Shown: piece after piece, positions 27,353 to 37,073 of the stretch | How positions within the stretch are numbered: position 1 is the first letter of the stretch | Layout: each line of letters begins with the position of its first letter | Origin: Mycobacterium sp. 852014-50255_SCH5639931 | GTDB taxonomy: Bacteria; Actinomycetota; Actinomycetes; Mycobacteriales; Mycobacteriaceae | DNA: 64,000 nucleotides | Direction of reading: 5' to 3' | NCBI RefSeq assembly: GCF_001665605.1 | Contig: NZ_LZSV01000002.1 | Span: 422,825-486,824, forward strand | Program-made: the position numbers and the translations under genes | Notes under the pieces: model-generated | Seen by the model: the letters and a program-made list of their open reading frames with translations, nothing else | Told to the model about the DNA's origin: nothing | Databases searched by the model: none

Positions 27353-28987
27353 GTGAGCAGGTTTACCGCGAAGATGTATCGCAATGCCCGGAACGCGACG
27401 ACGGGCATGGTCACCGGTGAACCGCACGAACCGGTCCGGCACACCTGGGGCGAGGTCCACGAACGCGCCCGTCGCATCGCGGGCGGCCTGGCCGCCGCCG
27501 ACATCGGCCTGGGCGACGCGGTCGGCGTGCTCGCCGGCTTCCCGGTGGAGATCGCCCCGACGGCCCAGGGCCTGTGGATGCGCGGGGCCAGCCTGACCAT
27601 GCTGCACCAGCCCACGCCGCGCACCGACCTGGTCGTGTGGGCCGAGGACACCATGACCGTCATCGGCATGATCGAGGCCAAGGCCGTCATCGTCTCCGAG
27701 CCCTTCCTGATGGCCATCCCGGTGCTCGAGGAGAAGGGCGTCAAGGTCCTCACCGTCGCCGACCTGCTGGCCTCGGAGCCGATCGACCCGATCGAGGTCG
27801 GCGAGGACGACCTGGCGCTGATGCAGCTGACGTCCGGATCGACCGGATCGCCCAAGGCCGTGCAGATCACCCACCGCAACATCCACTCCAACGCCGAGGC
27901 CATGTTCATCGGCGCCCAGTACGACGTCGACAAGGACGTCATGGTCAGCTGGCTGCCTTGCTTCCACGACATGGGCATGGTCGGCTTCCTCACCATCCCG
28001 ATGTACTTCGGCGCGGAGCTGGTCAAGGTCACGCCGATGGACTTCCTGCGCGACACGCTGCTGTGGGCCAAGCTGATCGACAAGTACAAGGGCACCATGA
28101 CCGCGGCGCCCAACTTCGCCTACGCGCTGCTGGCCAAGCGGCTGCGCCGCAACGCCAAGCCCGGCGATTTCGACCTGTCCACCCTGCGTTTCGCGCTCTC
28201 GGGTGCCGAGCCCGTCGAACCCGCCGACGTGGAGGACCTGCTCGACGCCGGCAAGCCGTACGGGCTGCGGCCGTCGGCGATCCTGCCGGCCTACGGGATG
28301 GCCGAGACCACGCTGGCCGTGTCGTTCTCGGAGTGCGACGCTGGTCTGGTCGTCGACGAGGTCGACGCCGACTTGCTTGCCGCCCTGCGCCGCGCCGTGC
28401 CCGCCACCAAGGGCAACACCCGCAGGCTGGCCACACTGGGCCCGCTCCTGCAGGACCTCGAGGCGCGCATCATCGACGAGAACGGTGACGTGATGCCGCC
28501 GCGCGGCGTCGGTGTCATCGAGCTGCGCGGGGAGTCGCTGACGCCCGGCTACCTGACCATGGGCGGTTTCATCCCGGCGCAGGACGAAAACGGCTGGTAT
28601 GACACCGGCGACCTCGGCTACATGACCGAGGACGGTCACGTCGTGGTGTGCGGCCGCGTCAAGGACGTCATCATCATGGCGGGCCGCAATATCTACCCCA
28701 CCGACATCGAGCGGGCCGCCAGCCGCGTCGAGGGGGTGCGGCCCGGTTGCGCCGTCGCGGTGCGCCTGGACGCCGGCCACTCACGCGAGACGTTCGCCGT
28801 CGCGGTCGAGTCCAACGCCTGGCAGGACCCCGCCGAGGTGCGCCGCATCGAGCACCAGGTCGCCCGCGAGGTGGTGGCCGAGGTCGACATGCGGCCGCGC
28901 AACGTCGTGGTGCTCGGGCCGGGCACCATCCCGAAGACACCGTCGGGCAAGCTGCGCCGGTCCCACTCCGCCACCCTGGTCACCTAG
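27353..28987 (+). CDS. pks16: Fatty-acid-CoA/AMP ligase family protein (Pks16-like)
   Basis: 544 residues from GTG 27353 with a GAGGAGG ribosome-binding site 5 bp upstream; the length and sequence match M. tuberculosis Rv1013, named pks16 although it is not a polyketide synthase. Adenylate-forming enzyme motifs: [21 protein letters not shown] (A3 loop, around 160), [16 protein letters not shown] (A5), [24 protein letters not shown] (A7/A8) and the C-terminal Lys in [11 protein letters not shown] (A10). It activates a fatty or similar acid as acyl-adenylate and passes it to CoA or a carrier protein; the substrate is not known. An upstream frame from 27263 is open but lacks a ribosome-binding site. 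Confidence 0.93.
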   Translation: MSRFTAKMYRNARNATTGMVTGEPHEPVRHTWGEVHERARRIAGGLAAADIGLGDAVGVLAGFPVEIAPTAQGLWMRGASLTMLHQPTPRTDLVVWAEDTMTVIGMIEAKAVIVSEPFLMAIPVLEEKGVKVLTVADLLASEPIDPIEVGEDDLALMQLTSGSTGSPKAVQITHRNIHSNAEAMFIGAQYDVDKDVMVSWLPCFHDMGMVGFLTIPMYFGAELVKVTPMDFLRDTLLWAKLIDKYKGTMTAAPNFAYALLAKRLRRNAKPGDFDLSTLRFALSGAEPVEPADVEDLLDAGKPYGLRPSAILPAYGMAETTLAVSFSECDAGLVVDEVDADLLAALRRAVPATKGNTRRLATLGPLLQDLEARIIDENGDVMPPRGVGVIELRGESLTPGYLTMGGFIPAQDENGWYDTGDLGYMTEDGHVVVCGRVKDVIIMAGRNIYPTDIERAASRVEGVRPGCAVAVRLDAGHSRETFAVAVESNAWQDPAEVRRIEHQVAREVVAEVDMRPRNVVVLGPGTIPKTPSGKLRRSHSATLVT

Positions 28988-29017
28988 GCCGCGCCGACCG
29001 CCCACACGGCGGGACGT

Positions 29018-29593
29018 TTACCAGGCGTGGACCTGGTTCTGCGCCGGCTCCAGCCCCAGCTCGATGAGCAACTCGGTGGCGTCCGCGGCGTGCTCGCAAA
29101 TGGTGGGGACCTCGCCGCGCTCGGCGGCGGTGAAGTTCTCCAACACGAACGCCGCCGGGTCTTTGCGTCCCGGCGGTCGGCCGATCCCGATGCGGACCCG
29201 CTGAAACTCCTTGGTGCCCAGCGCGGACGCCACCGAGCGCAGCCCGTTGTGGCCGCCCTCGCCGCCGCCGATCTTGAGCCGGATGCGGCCGAAGTCGAGG
29301 TCGAGGTCGTCGTGCACGACGACGATGTCAGCCGGCGTCACCGAGTAGAACTTCGCCAACGGCCCGATCTGGCGGCCGGACTCGTTCATGTAGCAGCGCG
29401 GCTTGGCCACCAACACCGAGTGCCCCGCCAGCCGGCCGCTGACCACCTCGGCGCCGGAACGCTTGTGCACCTTGAACTTTGAGCCGAGCCGTTCGGCGAG
29501 CAGGTCGGCGACCATGAACCCGAGGTTGTGCCGGGTGCGGGCGTAGTTGTCTCCTGGATTGCCGAGGCCGACCACCAGCAACGGCTCGGCCAC
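29018..29593 (-). CDS. pth: Peptidyl-tRNA hydrolase
   Basis: 191 residues from GTG 29593. Motifs of bacterial Pth: [26 protein letters not shown] with Asn10 and His20 region, [23 protein letters not shown] (catalytic Asp) and [13 protein letters not shown]. It releases peptide from peptidyl-tRNA that drops off ribosomes and is essential. It is 12 bp downstream of rplY on the same strand, as in M. tuberculosis (Rv1014c/Rv1015c), and converges on the ligase gene 30 bp away, where a weak CCGCC/GGCGG hairpin (28998-29012) may separate the transcripts. Confidence 0.96.
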   Translation of the reverse strand: MAEPLLVVGLGNPGDNYARTRHNLGFMVADLLAERLGSKFKVHKRSGAEVVSGRLAGHSVLVAKPRCYMNESGRQIGPLAKFYSVTPADIVVVHDDLDLDFGRIRLKIGGGEGGHNGLRSVASALGTKEFQRVRIGIGRPPGRKDPAAFVLENFTAAERGEVPTICEHAADATELLIELGLEPAQNQVHAW

Positions 29594-29605
29594 GTTGCGG
29601 TCCGC

Positions 29606-30265
29606 CTACTCGGACTCGTCCGCGGCGGCCTCGGTCTCGCCCGCTTCCTCTTCCGCGGGGGCCGCTTCGGCTTCGGCGACCTCGCCCGCACCCTCTTCCT
29701 CGAGGTCCTCGGCGGTCGGCGCGGTGACCACGTTCACCACCAGCATCTCGGGGTCGGAGATCAGGTTGACGCCCCGCGGCAGGGCGATCTGCCCGGCGGT
29801 GAACTGCGTGCCCGGCTCGGCGTCCTCGACCGACACCGTCACGTGCTCGGGAATCGACATGGCGTCGGCCTCGATCTCGATGGTGTTGGTGTCCTGGGTG
29901 ACCAGGGTGCCGGGAACGGCGTCGCCCTCGACGACGACGTTGACCTCGACGACGACCTTCTCGCCGCGGCGCACTGCGAGAAGGTCGGCGTGCTGGATGG
30001 TGCGGCGGATCGGGTGGATGTCGAGCGCCTTGGTCAGCGCCAGCTGTTCCTTGCCTTCGATGTCGAGGGTCAGCACCGCGTTGGTGCCCGCGTGGCGCAG
30101 CACGGCCGCGAAGTCGTGGCCGGGCAGCTCGAGGTGCTGCGGGTCGGCGCCGTGGCCGTAGAGCACGGCGGGAATCTTGCCTTCGCGGCGGGCCCGGCGG
30201 GACGCACCCTTGCCGGTCTCGGTTCGCACCGTGGCGGTGAGTTGGTTGCCTGCGGATTTGGCCAT
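29606..30265 (-). CDS. rplY: 50S ribosomal protein L25/general stress protein Ctc
   Basis: 219 residues from ATG 30265 with an AGGAGCGACACG ribosome-binding site. The long Ctc form: N-terminal L25 domain that binds 5S rRNA ([27 protein letters not shown]), a C-terminal beta domain ([29 protein letters not shown]), and an acidic tail rich in Glu/Ala ([21 protein letters not shown]) that is usual in mycobacteria. It heads an operon with pth. Confidence 0.96.
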   Translation of the reverse strand: MAKSAGNQLTATVRTETGKGASRRARREGKIPAVLYGHGADPQHLELPGHDFAAVLRHAGTNAVLTLDIEGKEQLALTKALDIHPIRRTIQHADLLAVRRGEKVVVEVNVVVEGDAVPGTLVTQDTNTIEIEADAMSIPEHVTVSVEDAEPGTQFTAGQIALPRGVNLISDPEMLVVNVVTAPTAEDLEEEGAGEVAEAEAAPAEEEAGETEAAADESE

Positions 30266-30350
30266 CGTGTCGCTCCTGTGTGCTCAATGCCTGAGTGTGG
30301 GGGCACGGCCGGGGTCGCGACAGTTCGTCGGTCTCCGTCGATAACGGTGC

Positions 30351-30364
30351 TGGCTGGCCAGCCA
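30351..30364. repeat. 14-bp perfect palindrome upstream of rplY
   Basis: TGGCTGGCCAGCCA is self-complementary and is extended with one bulge to GGTGC/CC outside. It lies 86 bp upstream of rplY and 40 bp after the SDR stop on the same strand. It could be an operator or a terminator for the SDR gene, but no T-run follows on the minus strand. Confidence 0.3.
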
Positions 30365-30404
30365 CCCTCGCCGTGACGCCCGGTCAGGTTAGCGCATCCG
30401 CACC

Positions 30405-31286
30405 TCAGAGCGGAAATTTGGTGCCGGTGAGCTGCTCAGACAGCTTCCACAGCGCCGCCGCCATCGCCGGGTCCTGCGCCCGACGGCTGCGCCCGACCGG
30501 TTGGGTGCGACCGGTCTGACCGAACCGCGGGCCGACGAACGTATCGCCCGGCAGGTCCTGCGAGGCCGCGTACAGCGTTTGCCGGGCGCCGAAGTCGGCG
30601 TCGGTGGCCACCACCCGGGTGACGGCCGACATCAGCGCGTCGCCCAGCTTGCGGCCCGAGGCGCCTTGCAGGTTGGTGTGCGAGTAGCCCGGGTGGGCGG
30701 CCAGTGCGCGCAGCGTCGAACCGGCCGCGTCCAGGCGTCGCTGCAGCTCGCTGGTGAACAGCAGGTTCGCGAGCTTGGACTGGCTGTAGGCCAGCCAGGG
30801 CGAGTATCGCCGCCGCTCCCAGTTCAGGTCGTCGAGGCTGATCCGCCCCGGCCAGTGCGCCATCGACGACACCGTGACCACCCGGTCGGTGAGCTTGGGC
30901 AGCAGTAGGTTGGTCAGGGCGAAGTGGCCGAGGTGGTTGGTGCCGATCTGGCTCTCGAACCCATCGACGGTCCGGGCGTACGGGGCGGCCATGATGCCCG
31001 CGTTGTTGATCAGCACGTCGACCTTGTCGACGCCGTCGGCGAACTCCCGCACCGACGACAGATTCTGCAAGTCGAGTGCGCGCACCTCGACCGGGCCGGT
31101 GTGCGAACCCCGGATCTGCAGCGCGGCCTTCTCGCCCTTGCGAACGTCGCGGACCGCCATGACGAGCGTGGCGCCACGCCGCGCCAGCTCGCGGGCGGTC
31201 ACCGCGCCGAGCCCGCTGTTGGCTCCGGTGACGATCACGGTGCGCCCGGCGAACGACGGCAGGTCTGCGGCGGTCCAGTTGGTCAT
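30405..31286 (-). CDS. Short-chain dehydrogenase/reductase (retinol dehydrogenase-like)
   Basis: 293 residues from ATG 31286. Classical SDR motifs: cofactor loop TGANSGLGAVTA (20-31), DVLINNAG (about 93), catalytic Ser in VVTVSSMAHW and Tyr/Lys in YSQSKLANL (about 175-179). The length and the NNAGIMA...NHLGHFALTNLLLP segment match the RDH11-like mycobacterial group often annotated as oxidoreductases of unsaturated or lipid alcohols. The substrate is unknown. It is 25 bp downstream of the P450 gene on the same strand, so the two may act in one pathway. Confidence 0.9.
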   Translation of the reverse strand: MTNWTAADLPSFAGRTVIVTGANSGLGAVTARELARRGATLVMAVRDVRKGEKAALQIRGSHTGPVEVRALDLQNLSSVREFADGVDKVDVLINNAGIMAAPYARTVDGFESQIGTNHLGHFALTNLLLPKLTDRVVTVSSMAHWPGRISLDDLNWERRRYSPWLAYSQSKLANLLFTSELQRRLDAAGSTLRALAAHPGYSHTNLQGASGRKLGDALMSAVTRVVATDADFGARQTLYAASQDLPGDTFVGPRFGQTGRTQPVGRSRRAQDPAMAAALWKLSEQLTGTKFPL

Positions 31287-31311
31287 GGCTGACGAGCCTA
31301 ATAGGACTCCC

Positions 31312-32547
31312 TCAGTGCCCGGTGTCGAACTCCAGCGGCACCGTGGTCGGCCCGGTGATGCCGGTGATGGCCCTCCACCGCGCGGGGCCGGCTGCGCGGG
31401 GATTGGGCATGCGCTGGGTGATGACGCGAAGCGCCTCTGTCAGTTCCAAGCGCGCCAGGTGGGCGCCGAGGCAGTAGTGCACGCCGCCGCCGAAGGTGAG
31501 CATGGGCGCGGCGCCCTCGCGGGTGATGTCGAGGTGCTCCGGGCGGTCGTAGACACTCGGGTCGCGGTTGGCCGCGGCGGTGTTGGCCAGCACGAGCGTG
31601 CCTGCGGGGATGCGAATACCGGCCAGGTCGACGTCTTCGGCGGCCCGCCGGATGGTGCCGAGAATGATCGGCCAGTAACGCATCAGTTCGTGAACCGCGT
31701 TGGCCGCCAGCTCGGGACGCCGGGCGAGCAACGCCCATTGGTCGGGGTGTGCGCAGAGCGCCTGCACCGCCGCCGCGAGCTGGTTGCGCGTGGTGTCGGT
31801 GCCGGCCCCCAGCAGCGTGCCGCACAGCATGAGTAGATCGTCGTGGGTGAGCCGGTCGCCGTCGTCCTCGGCGCGGATGAGGTCTGAGACGAGGTCGTCG
31901 GTCAGTGATGCGCGCCGGCGGGCGATCAGGTCTTCGAGGTAGGCGTCGAGCTGGTCCCAGGCGGCCAGGATCGCCGGACCGTCCTCGGCGACGTTCCAGT
32001 CGAACAGTTTCTTGATGTCGTCGGTCCAGTCGGAGAACAGCTGCCAGTCCTCGGGCGGCGCACCGAGCAGGGCGCAGATGATCGGGGTGGGGTAGCGGCG
32101 GGAGATGTCGGAGACGACGTCGCAGTGCCCGACCTCGGTCAGCGGATCGACCAAGCCGTTGATCACCTCGACGATCAGCGAACGCAGCCGCTCGGCACCA
32201 CGCGGCGCGAACGCCTTGGATACCAGCCGGCGCAGCCGGTGGTGCTGGGCACCGTCGAGTCCGAGGATGTTGGCGGTCGCCCTGTCCCATAACGGGCCGG
32301 AGGTGACGCCTTGCAGGTCGAGTCCGAGGCCGTGGGCGGTGATGAAGCGAGGATCCCGCAGCACCTGGTGGACCACTTCGTAGCCCAGTACCTCCGGCCC
32401 ACGCGGCCCCATGGCGATCGGGGACTGCTCACGGGCGGCGGCGATGGCGCGGTGCGCCTCGTCGGGATCGGTGAGGTGGTCATAGCAAAAGAAGGGCACC
32501 CCGGCGTCGAACACGCTCGGGCACTCGCTGGTTTGGACGGTGGTCAT
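31312..32547 (-). CDS. Cytochrome P450
   Basis: 411 residues from ATG 32547, with a GAGGAG ribosome-binding site; a frame extension to 32667 is rejected. All P450 signatures are present: I-helix GAGTDTTRNQ (oxygen-activating Thr), ExxR in ELMRYWP, and the heme-ligand loop FGGGVHYCLGAHLAR with the Cys thiolate near residue 355. The N-terminus lacks a membrane anchor, so it is a soluble bacterial P450 needing ferredoxin partners; none is in the window. Substrate unknown. It is divergent from the LuxR-family regulator and followed by an SDR, which suggests sequential oxidation of a steroid or other lipid. Confidence 0.93.
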   Translation of the reverse strand: MTTVQTSECPSVFDAGVPFFCYDHLTDPDEAHRAIAAAREQSPIAMGPRGPEVLGYEVVHQVLRDPRFITAHGLGLDLQGVTSGPLWDRATANILGLDGAQHHRLRRLVSKAFAPRGAERLRSLIVEVINGLVDPLTEVGHCDVVSDISRRYPTPIICALLGAPPEDWQLFSDWTDDIKKLFDWNVAEDGPAILAAWDQLDAYLEDLIARRRASLTDDLVSDLIRAEDDGDRLTHDDLLMLCGTLLGAGTDTTRNQLAAAVQALCAHPDQWALLARRPELAANAVHELMRYWPIILGTIRRAAEDVDLAGIRIPAGTLVLANTAAANRDPSVYDRPEHLDITREGAAPMLTFGGGVHYCLGAHLARLELTEALRVITQRMPNPRAAGPARWRAITGITGPTTVPLEFDTGH

Positions 32548-32766
32548 GGCGGTCTCCTCGGTCGGCGTTGAGTCGACTATCGGGGAGCGGGAGACGAAGA
32601 CCATCCGCCGCAGCGCGTAAATGTGCGCCCGGGGGGTCGTAGATCCCGGTGCTGGTCGATGCTGCACTGCGCGCTATGGCCGATGTTTTGCCTCGCCGAG
32701 GACGCGATCCTGGCTAGCATGAGCCAAAGTGTGAAGAAACCTCCGCTAACCTGGAGCGATTTTGGC
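32548..32766. promoter_or_regulatory. Divergent promoter region, P450 versus cyclase-LuxR regulator
   Basis: 219 bp between divergent starts. An 8-bp palindrome AGTCGACT lies at 32571-32578, 23 bp from the P450 start. The divergent regulator is an obvious candidate to act here, but nothing in the sequence proves it. Confidence 0.35.
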
Positions 32767-35700
32767 GTGAGCGATTTGCTGCCGACCGGAACGGTGACGT
32801 TGCTGTTGGCCGATGTCGAGGGCTCGACGCGGCTATGGGAAACCCAGCCCGCGCAGATGACCGATGCGCTCGCTCGGCTGAACACGGCTGTGAACGAATC
32901 GGTCGCCCTTCATGACGGGGTGCGGCCGCTCGAACAGGGCGAGGGTGACAGCTTTGTGGCCGCGTTCGCCCGGGCGTCCGACGCGGTGGCATGCGCGCTG
33001 GAGCTGCAGCGGGCCCCATTGGCGCCGATCCAGGTGCGCATCGGGATACATACCGGCGAAATACAGTTGCGCGACGACACCAACTACGCGGGCCCCACCA
33101 TCAACCGCACGGCGCGACTGCGCGACCTTGCCCACGGCGGGCAGACGGTGTTGTCGAGCGCGACCGAATCGTTGATTGTCGATCGGCTACCCGACGGTGT
33201 GTGGCTGGCCGACTTGGGCAGTTATCCGCTGCGTGATCTGCCACGCCCCGAACGCGTCGTGCAACTGTGCCACGCGGATTTGCGCAACGACTTCCCGCCG
33301 CTTCGGGTCCGCCAGATCGCGGTGTCGCACAACCTGCCGGCCCAGCTGACGACTTTTGTTGGGCGCCAGGCACAGGTGACGGAGTTGCGTCAGTTGGTGG
33401 TCGAGAACCGGCTGGTGACCTTGACCGGTGCCGGAGGAGCGGGCAAGACCCGTCTTGGGATGGAACTCACCTCACTGCTGACGCGCGAGTTTTATGACGG
33501 GGTGTGGTACATCGACCTGGCACCGATCACCAATTCGGCGGTAGCACCGGTGACCGTGGCCCGTAGCCTAGGCCTGCCCGATCAGCCGGGTCGCTCCACG
33601 ATGGAGTTGCTGCAGCGGTTCTTCAGCGAAAAAAAGATGCTGCTGCTGCTCGACAATTGTGAGCACTTGCTGGACGCGTGCGGGACGCTGGTCATCGAAT
33701 TGCTCGCGGCCTGCCCGCAGCTGACGGTCTTGGCCACGAGCCGTGAGCCTCTCGGCGTGCCCGGCGAGTTGAGCTGGCGTGTTCCGTCGTTGAATGTTGC
33801 CGACGAGGCCGTGGAACTATTCGCCGACCGTGCTCGGCGGGCCCGCCCCGAATTCGCCATAACCGCGGACAACACCGCGGTGGTCGAAGAGATCTGCCGG
33901 CGGCTGGACGGTATGCCGTTGGCGATCGAGCTGGCCGCCGCGCGGGTTCGTGCGTTGTCGCCGGCGCAGATCGCGGACAGTCTGCACGATCGATTCCGGC
34001 TGCTGACGGGGGGTGCGCGTACCGCGGTGCGTCGCCAACAGACACTCTGGGCCTCCGTGGACTGGTCGCATGCGCTGCTCACCGAACCGGAGCGGGTCTT
34101 GTTTCGCCGGCTCGCGGCGTTCGCCGGAGGGTTCGACCTGGACGCCGCCCAGGCGGTCGGCGCCGACAGCGAAGTGGAGCGTTACCAACTGGTGGACCAA
34201 CTCAGCCTGCTGGTCGACAAATCACTGGTGGTCGCCGACGACACCGGCGACGGGATGCGGTATCGGTTGTTGGAGACGGTGCGCCAATATGCGCAGGAAA
34301 AGCTCGGCGAGTCCGGCGAGGCCGACGAGGTGCGCACCCGTCACCGCGATTACTACACCGCGACCGCGGCCAAGTTGGAGTCGTGCCGCGATGCCGACGA
34401 CGAGTTGCTGTTGGTCTGGGCGCAAACCGAGATCGACAACCTGCGGGCGGCATTCATGTGGAGCCGCGAGAATTCCGAACTCGAGACGGCGCTGCGACTG
34501 GTGTCGACGCTGCAGCGGGTCTGGATAGCTTGCGGTCGTTTCCGTGAAGGGCTGGCTGCGTTCGAGTTGGTGTTGAGCGACGACCGCTGCTCGGAGGTCG
34601 AATCGGCGGTGTGGATCGGCGCGGTGGCCGATCAGAGCACGCTCACTGGGTGGGCGGTCGTCCCCGCCAATGAGGATCGGGCAAGGGACGCCCTGGCTGC
34701 CGCGCGCGAACTCGAAGACCCGGCGCTGCTCGCTCGGGTCCTGATGGGGTGCGCGACCGTCGCCTTCTATAACCCGGAGCTGGCCGACTGCTACCTTGCC
34801 GAGGCCACGGAACTGGCCCGCGCGGCCGGTGATCGCTGGATCCTGTGCCAAATTCTCAGTTACCGAGCAACCACGGGCTCCTTGGCAGGTGAACCGACCG
34901 GCGCGCGCGCCGCGGCCGAGGAAGGGCGTGACATCGCCGACGCGCTAGGCTTCGGGTTTTTCTCGCGTCACTCCCGAGCGTGGCTCTGCATCTCGCTGAT
35001 GATGCAGGGAAACCTGGGCTACGCGGCTCGGGTCGCAGCTGACCTGGTCGAAGAGGCCGAAGCGGCCGGGGACAAGCCGATGAAAGTCTTCGGCGACGTG
35101 GCTCGAACCGTGGTCCTCACTCACCAAGGACAGGCGGTTTCCGCTCAAACGGCGATCGAATCCGCCCGAGTCATCGGCGAGGCGCTGGGTGGTCAGTGGG
35201 CGGACACGGTGAGTGCGGTCTCCGCGCAGGCCGCGCTGGCGGCCGGCGACGCCGCCCGAGCCTGGGACGCCGCAAAAGGGGCATGGCAACACACCGTGCC
35301 CGCGCGCGAAGTGTTCATCAGAAGCATCAATCCATTGGCAGAGGCCGCACTGGCGTGCGGTGATTTGATCAGTGCACGCAGCTGGGCCGACGACTGCGTC
35401 GGCGTGGCACCAGGCTGGCACCAAGTGGTCGCGTGCACCGTTCGCGCTTTTGTCGCGATCGAGCAAGGTGAGCCGGACCAGGCCGAGCGTGATGTTCACG
35501 AAGCCCTTGTGGCCGCCACTCGTTCCCGGGGATATATGCGCGTGGCAGACACACTGGAGTGCCTGGCCCGCCTGGCGGCCGAAGGTGGCAATCACGCATA
35601 TGCGGCGCGCCTGTTAGGCGCATCGGACGGCATCCGGCAGCGGATGGGGCATGCCCGGTACCCGATGTATGAACCCGGCTACGGCAGTACGGTGGCGACG

Positions 35701-36039
35701 GCCCGCAACGGTTTGGGCGAGAACGATTTTGGCCTGATGTGGGCTGAAGGTGCGGCGCTGTCCGCCGAGGAGGCCATCGCCTTCGCGCGCCGCGGACGGG
35801 GCGAGCGTAAACGGCCTGCGAGTGGTTGGGCTTCGCTGACGCCTATGGAAAGCGATGTTGTGCGTCTGGTCCGGGAAGGCTTGGGCAACAAGGAGATCGG
35901 CACACGGCTGTTCATCTCACCGCGCACGGTGCAGACGCACCTGACCCACGTCTACGCCAAGCTCGGCATCGCCTCGCGGGTCCAGCTCGTCCAGTTGTCG
36001 CTCGGAGGCGGGCAAAACACGGAGTCATTCGCGCAGTGA
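32767..36039 (+). CDS. Class III nucleotide cyclase - STAND ATPase - LuxR regulator (Rv0386-like)
   Basis: 1,090 residues from GTG 32767, which has a GGAG 10 bp upstream; an in-frame ATG at 32719 would add 16. The order is: cyclase domain (1-~170), NB-ARC/STAND ATPase with Walker A LTGAGGAGKTRL and Walker B MLLLLDNCEHL, a helical repeat region, and a C-terminal LuxR helix-turn-helix (LTPMESDVVRLVREGLGNKEIGTRLFISPRTVQTHLTHVYAKL). In the cyclase, the metal-binding Asp16 and Asp61 and the transition-state Asn113/Arg117 are present, but the purine-selecting residues are Gln57 and Asn106 instead of Lys/Asp. That is the unusual pair reported for M. tuberculosis Rv0386. It probably senses a signal and links cyclic-nucleotide production with DNA binding. 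Confidence 0.9.
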   Translation: MSDLLPTGTVTLLLADVEGSTRLWETQPAQMTDALARLNTAVNESVALHDGVRPLEQGEGDSFVAAFARASDAVACALELQRAPLAPIQVRIGIHTGEIQLRDDTNYAGPTINRTARLRDLAHGGQTVLSSATESLIVDRLPDGVWLADLGSYPLRDLPRPERVVQLCHADLRNDFPPLRVRQIAVSHNLPAQLTTFVGRQAQVTELRQLVVENRLVTLTGAGGAGKTRLGMELTSLLTREFYDGVWYIDLAPITNSAVAPVTVARSLGLPDQPGRSTMELLQRFFSEKKMLLLLDNCEHLLDACGTLVIELLAACPQLTVLATSREPLGVPGELSWRVPSLNVADEAVELFADRARRARPEFAITADNTAVVEEICRRLDGMPLAIELAAARVRALSPAQIADSLHDRFRLLTGGARTAVRRQQTLWASVDWSHALLTEPERVLFRRLAAFAGGFDLDAAQAVGADSEVERYQLVDQLSLLVDKSLVVADDTGDGMRYRLLETVRQYAQEKLGESGEADEVRTRHRDYYTATAAKLESCRDADDELLLVWAQTEIDNLRAAFMWSRENSELETALRLVSTLQRVWIACGRFREGLAAFELVLSDDRCSEVESAVWIGAVADQSTLTGWAVVPANEDRARDALAAARELEDPALLARVLMGCATVAFYNPELADCYLAEATELARAAGDRWILCQILSYRATTGSLAGEPTGARAAAEEGRDIADALGFGFFSRHSRAWLCISLMMQGNLGYAARVAADLVEEAEAAGDKPMKVFGDVARTVVLTHQGQAVSAQTAIESARVIGEALGGQWADTVSAVSAQAALAAGDAARAWDAAKGAWQHTVPAREVFIRSINPLAEAALACGDLISARSWADDCVGVAPGWHQVVACTVRAFVAIEQGEPDQAERDVHEALVAATRSRGYMRVADTLECLARLAAEGGNHAYAARLLGASDGIRQRMGHARYPMYEPGYGSTVATARNGLGENDFGLMWAEGAALSAEEAIAFARRGRGERKRPASGWASLTPMESDVVRLVREGLGNKEIGTRLFISPRTVQTHLTHVYAKLGIASRVQLVQLSLGGGQNTESFAQ

Positions 36040-36072
36040 TCGATGTGACCGAAGTGGCGCAGACGTGGCCAG

Positions 36073-36720
36073 TCACTTCGCCGCGACGACAAATCCTCGC
36101 ATGATCGCCTCGATGTCGGTCGACTGCGCGACCGCCTCGTTGGCCAGGCCGGTAATGGTCAGCTGAACCAGGTATCGCTGCTTGGCGGGCGGGGAACCGG
36201 TGGCGATGACGATCCGGTTGAAGCTGTGCAGCCGTGTGCCATCCAAGTCGTAGCTGCCCTGAATCATCGACGAGGGGAAGCCGTTGTAGGGCGTCGTCGA
36301 GGCGTCCAGCTGCTTGAAGTCCTCGAACAATTGGGCGTCGTCGTTGCCGTGCTGGATCACCTGGGCGGCATCGAAGTCGCCGTGCAGGAGGAACACCACG
36401 AGTCTGGCGGTCGGATACTTGCCGCCCTTGGAGATCATCAGCGTCTTCGGGGAGATGTGCGGATTGTTCGCCACCGACCAGCCCGGGGGCGTCGGTATCG
36501 ACACCGTCAGGTCGGGCAGGTTGCCCGGCGCGACTTGCTCGCCGGTCACGCCGATGTTCTGCAGATATTGCGACAGCGGCACGGGCTTGGCCACCCGTGT
36601 CGTGGTGGTCGTGGTTGTCGGCGTCGTGGACCAGATCGATTGATAGTCAGGCGTTTTCGGACTGCACGCCACCGCTGGCAGCGTCAGCGCAATGGCCGCG
36701 GCCGCGCAGGCACGTCTCAC
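36073..36720 (-). CDS. lpqT: Lipoprotein LpqT
   Basis: 215 residues from GTG 36720, overlapping the arsC stop as GTGA. A lipoprotein signal is present (VRRACAAAAIALTLPAVAC, the Cys as lipidated residue 19), followed by a Thr-rich linker (TTPTTTTTTTRV) and a LpqN/LpqT-type domain (ISPKTLMISKGGKYPTARLVVFLLHGDFD, MIQGSYDLDGTRLHSFNRIV). It matches M. tuberculosis LpqT (Rv1016c) in length and C-terminal sequence (NEAVAQSTDIEAIMRGFVVAAK). It is exported and membrane-anchored; function is poorly known. It is the last gene of the unit prs-arsC-lpqT. Confidence 0.92.
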   Translation of the reverse strand: MRRACAAAAIALTLPAVACSPKTPDYQSIWSTTPTTTTTTTRVAKPVPLSQYLQNIGVTGEQVAPGNLPDLTVSIPTPPGWSVANNPHISPKTLMISKGGKYPTARLVVFLLHGDFDAAQVIQHGNDDAQLFEDFKQLDASTTPYNGFPSSMIQGSYDLDGTRLHSFNRIVIATGSPPAKQRYLVQLTITGLANEAVAQSTDIEAIMRGFVVAAK

Positions 36721-37073
36721 AGAATCTCGCGGACCGTGTCGACCGGCCGAGCCAGCCGGGTGCCCTTCTGCGTGACGACGAACGGTCGTTCGATCAGGAT
36801 CGGGTGTTCGACCATGGCGTCGAGCAACTGGTCGTCGGTCGCATCGGCGAGATTGAGCTCGGAGTACAGCGATTCCCGCTTGCGCACCGCGGTGCGCACG
36901 TCGATCCCGGCGTCGTTGATCATCTGCACCAGTTCGTCGCGCGACGGCGGGTCCTTCAAGTACTCGACGATGGTCGGCTCGAACCCACTGTCGCGCAAGA
37001 GATCCAACGTGTTTCGCGAGGTGCTGCACCGGGGATTGTGGTAGATGACCGCCTCGCCTGGCCGTGCAGCCAC
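36717..37073 (-). CDS. arsC: Arsenate reductase (ArsC family, glutaredoxin-dependent type)
   Basis: 118 residues from GTG 37073; the start overlaps the prs stop by one base. The N-terminal motif VIYHNPRCSTSRNTLDLL carries the catalytic Cys16 of the E. coli ArsC type, and RPFVVTQKGTRLARP holds two of the anion-binding arginines. ArsC reduces arsenate to arsenite; the same fold is found in Spx/YffB-like proteins that do other jobs, and no arsenite pump is near. It is inserted between prs and lpqT, which I recall as adjacent in M. tuberculosis. Confidence 0.85.
   Translation of the reverse strand: MAARPGEAVIYHNPRCSTSRNTLDLLRDSGFEPTIVEYLKDPPSRDELVQMINDAGIDVRTAVRKRESLYSELNLADATDDQLLDAMVEHPILIERPFVVTQKGTRLARPVDTVREIL

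Noticed and set aside
28998..29012. CCGCC/GGCGG hairpin between the ligase gene and pth as a terminator
   Set aside because: Five-bp stem with no T-run; too weak to list separately although convergent transcription makes it plausible.
36721..37029. Read-through extension of lpqT into arsC
   Set aside because: The lipoprotein signal starts at GTG 36720, and the upstream frame is antisense-free overlap with arsC without homology.
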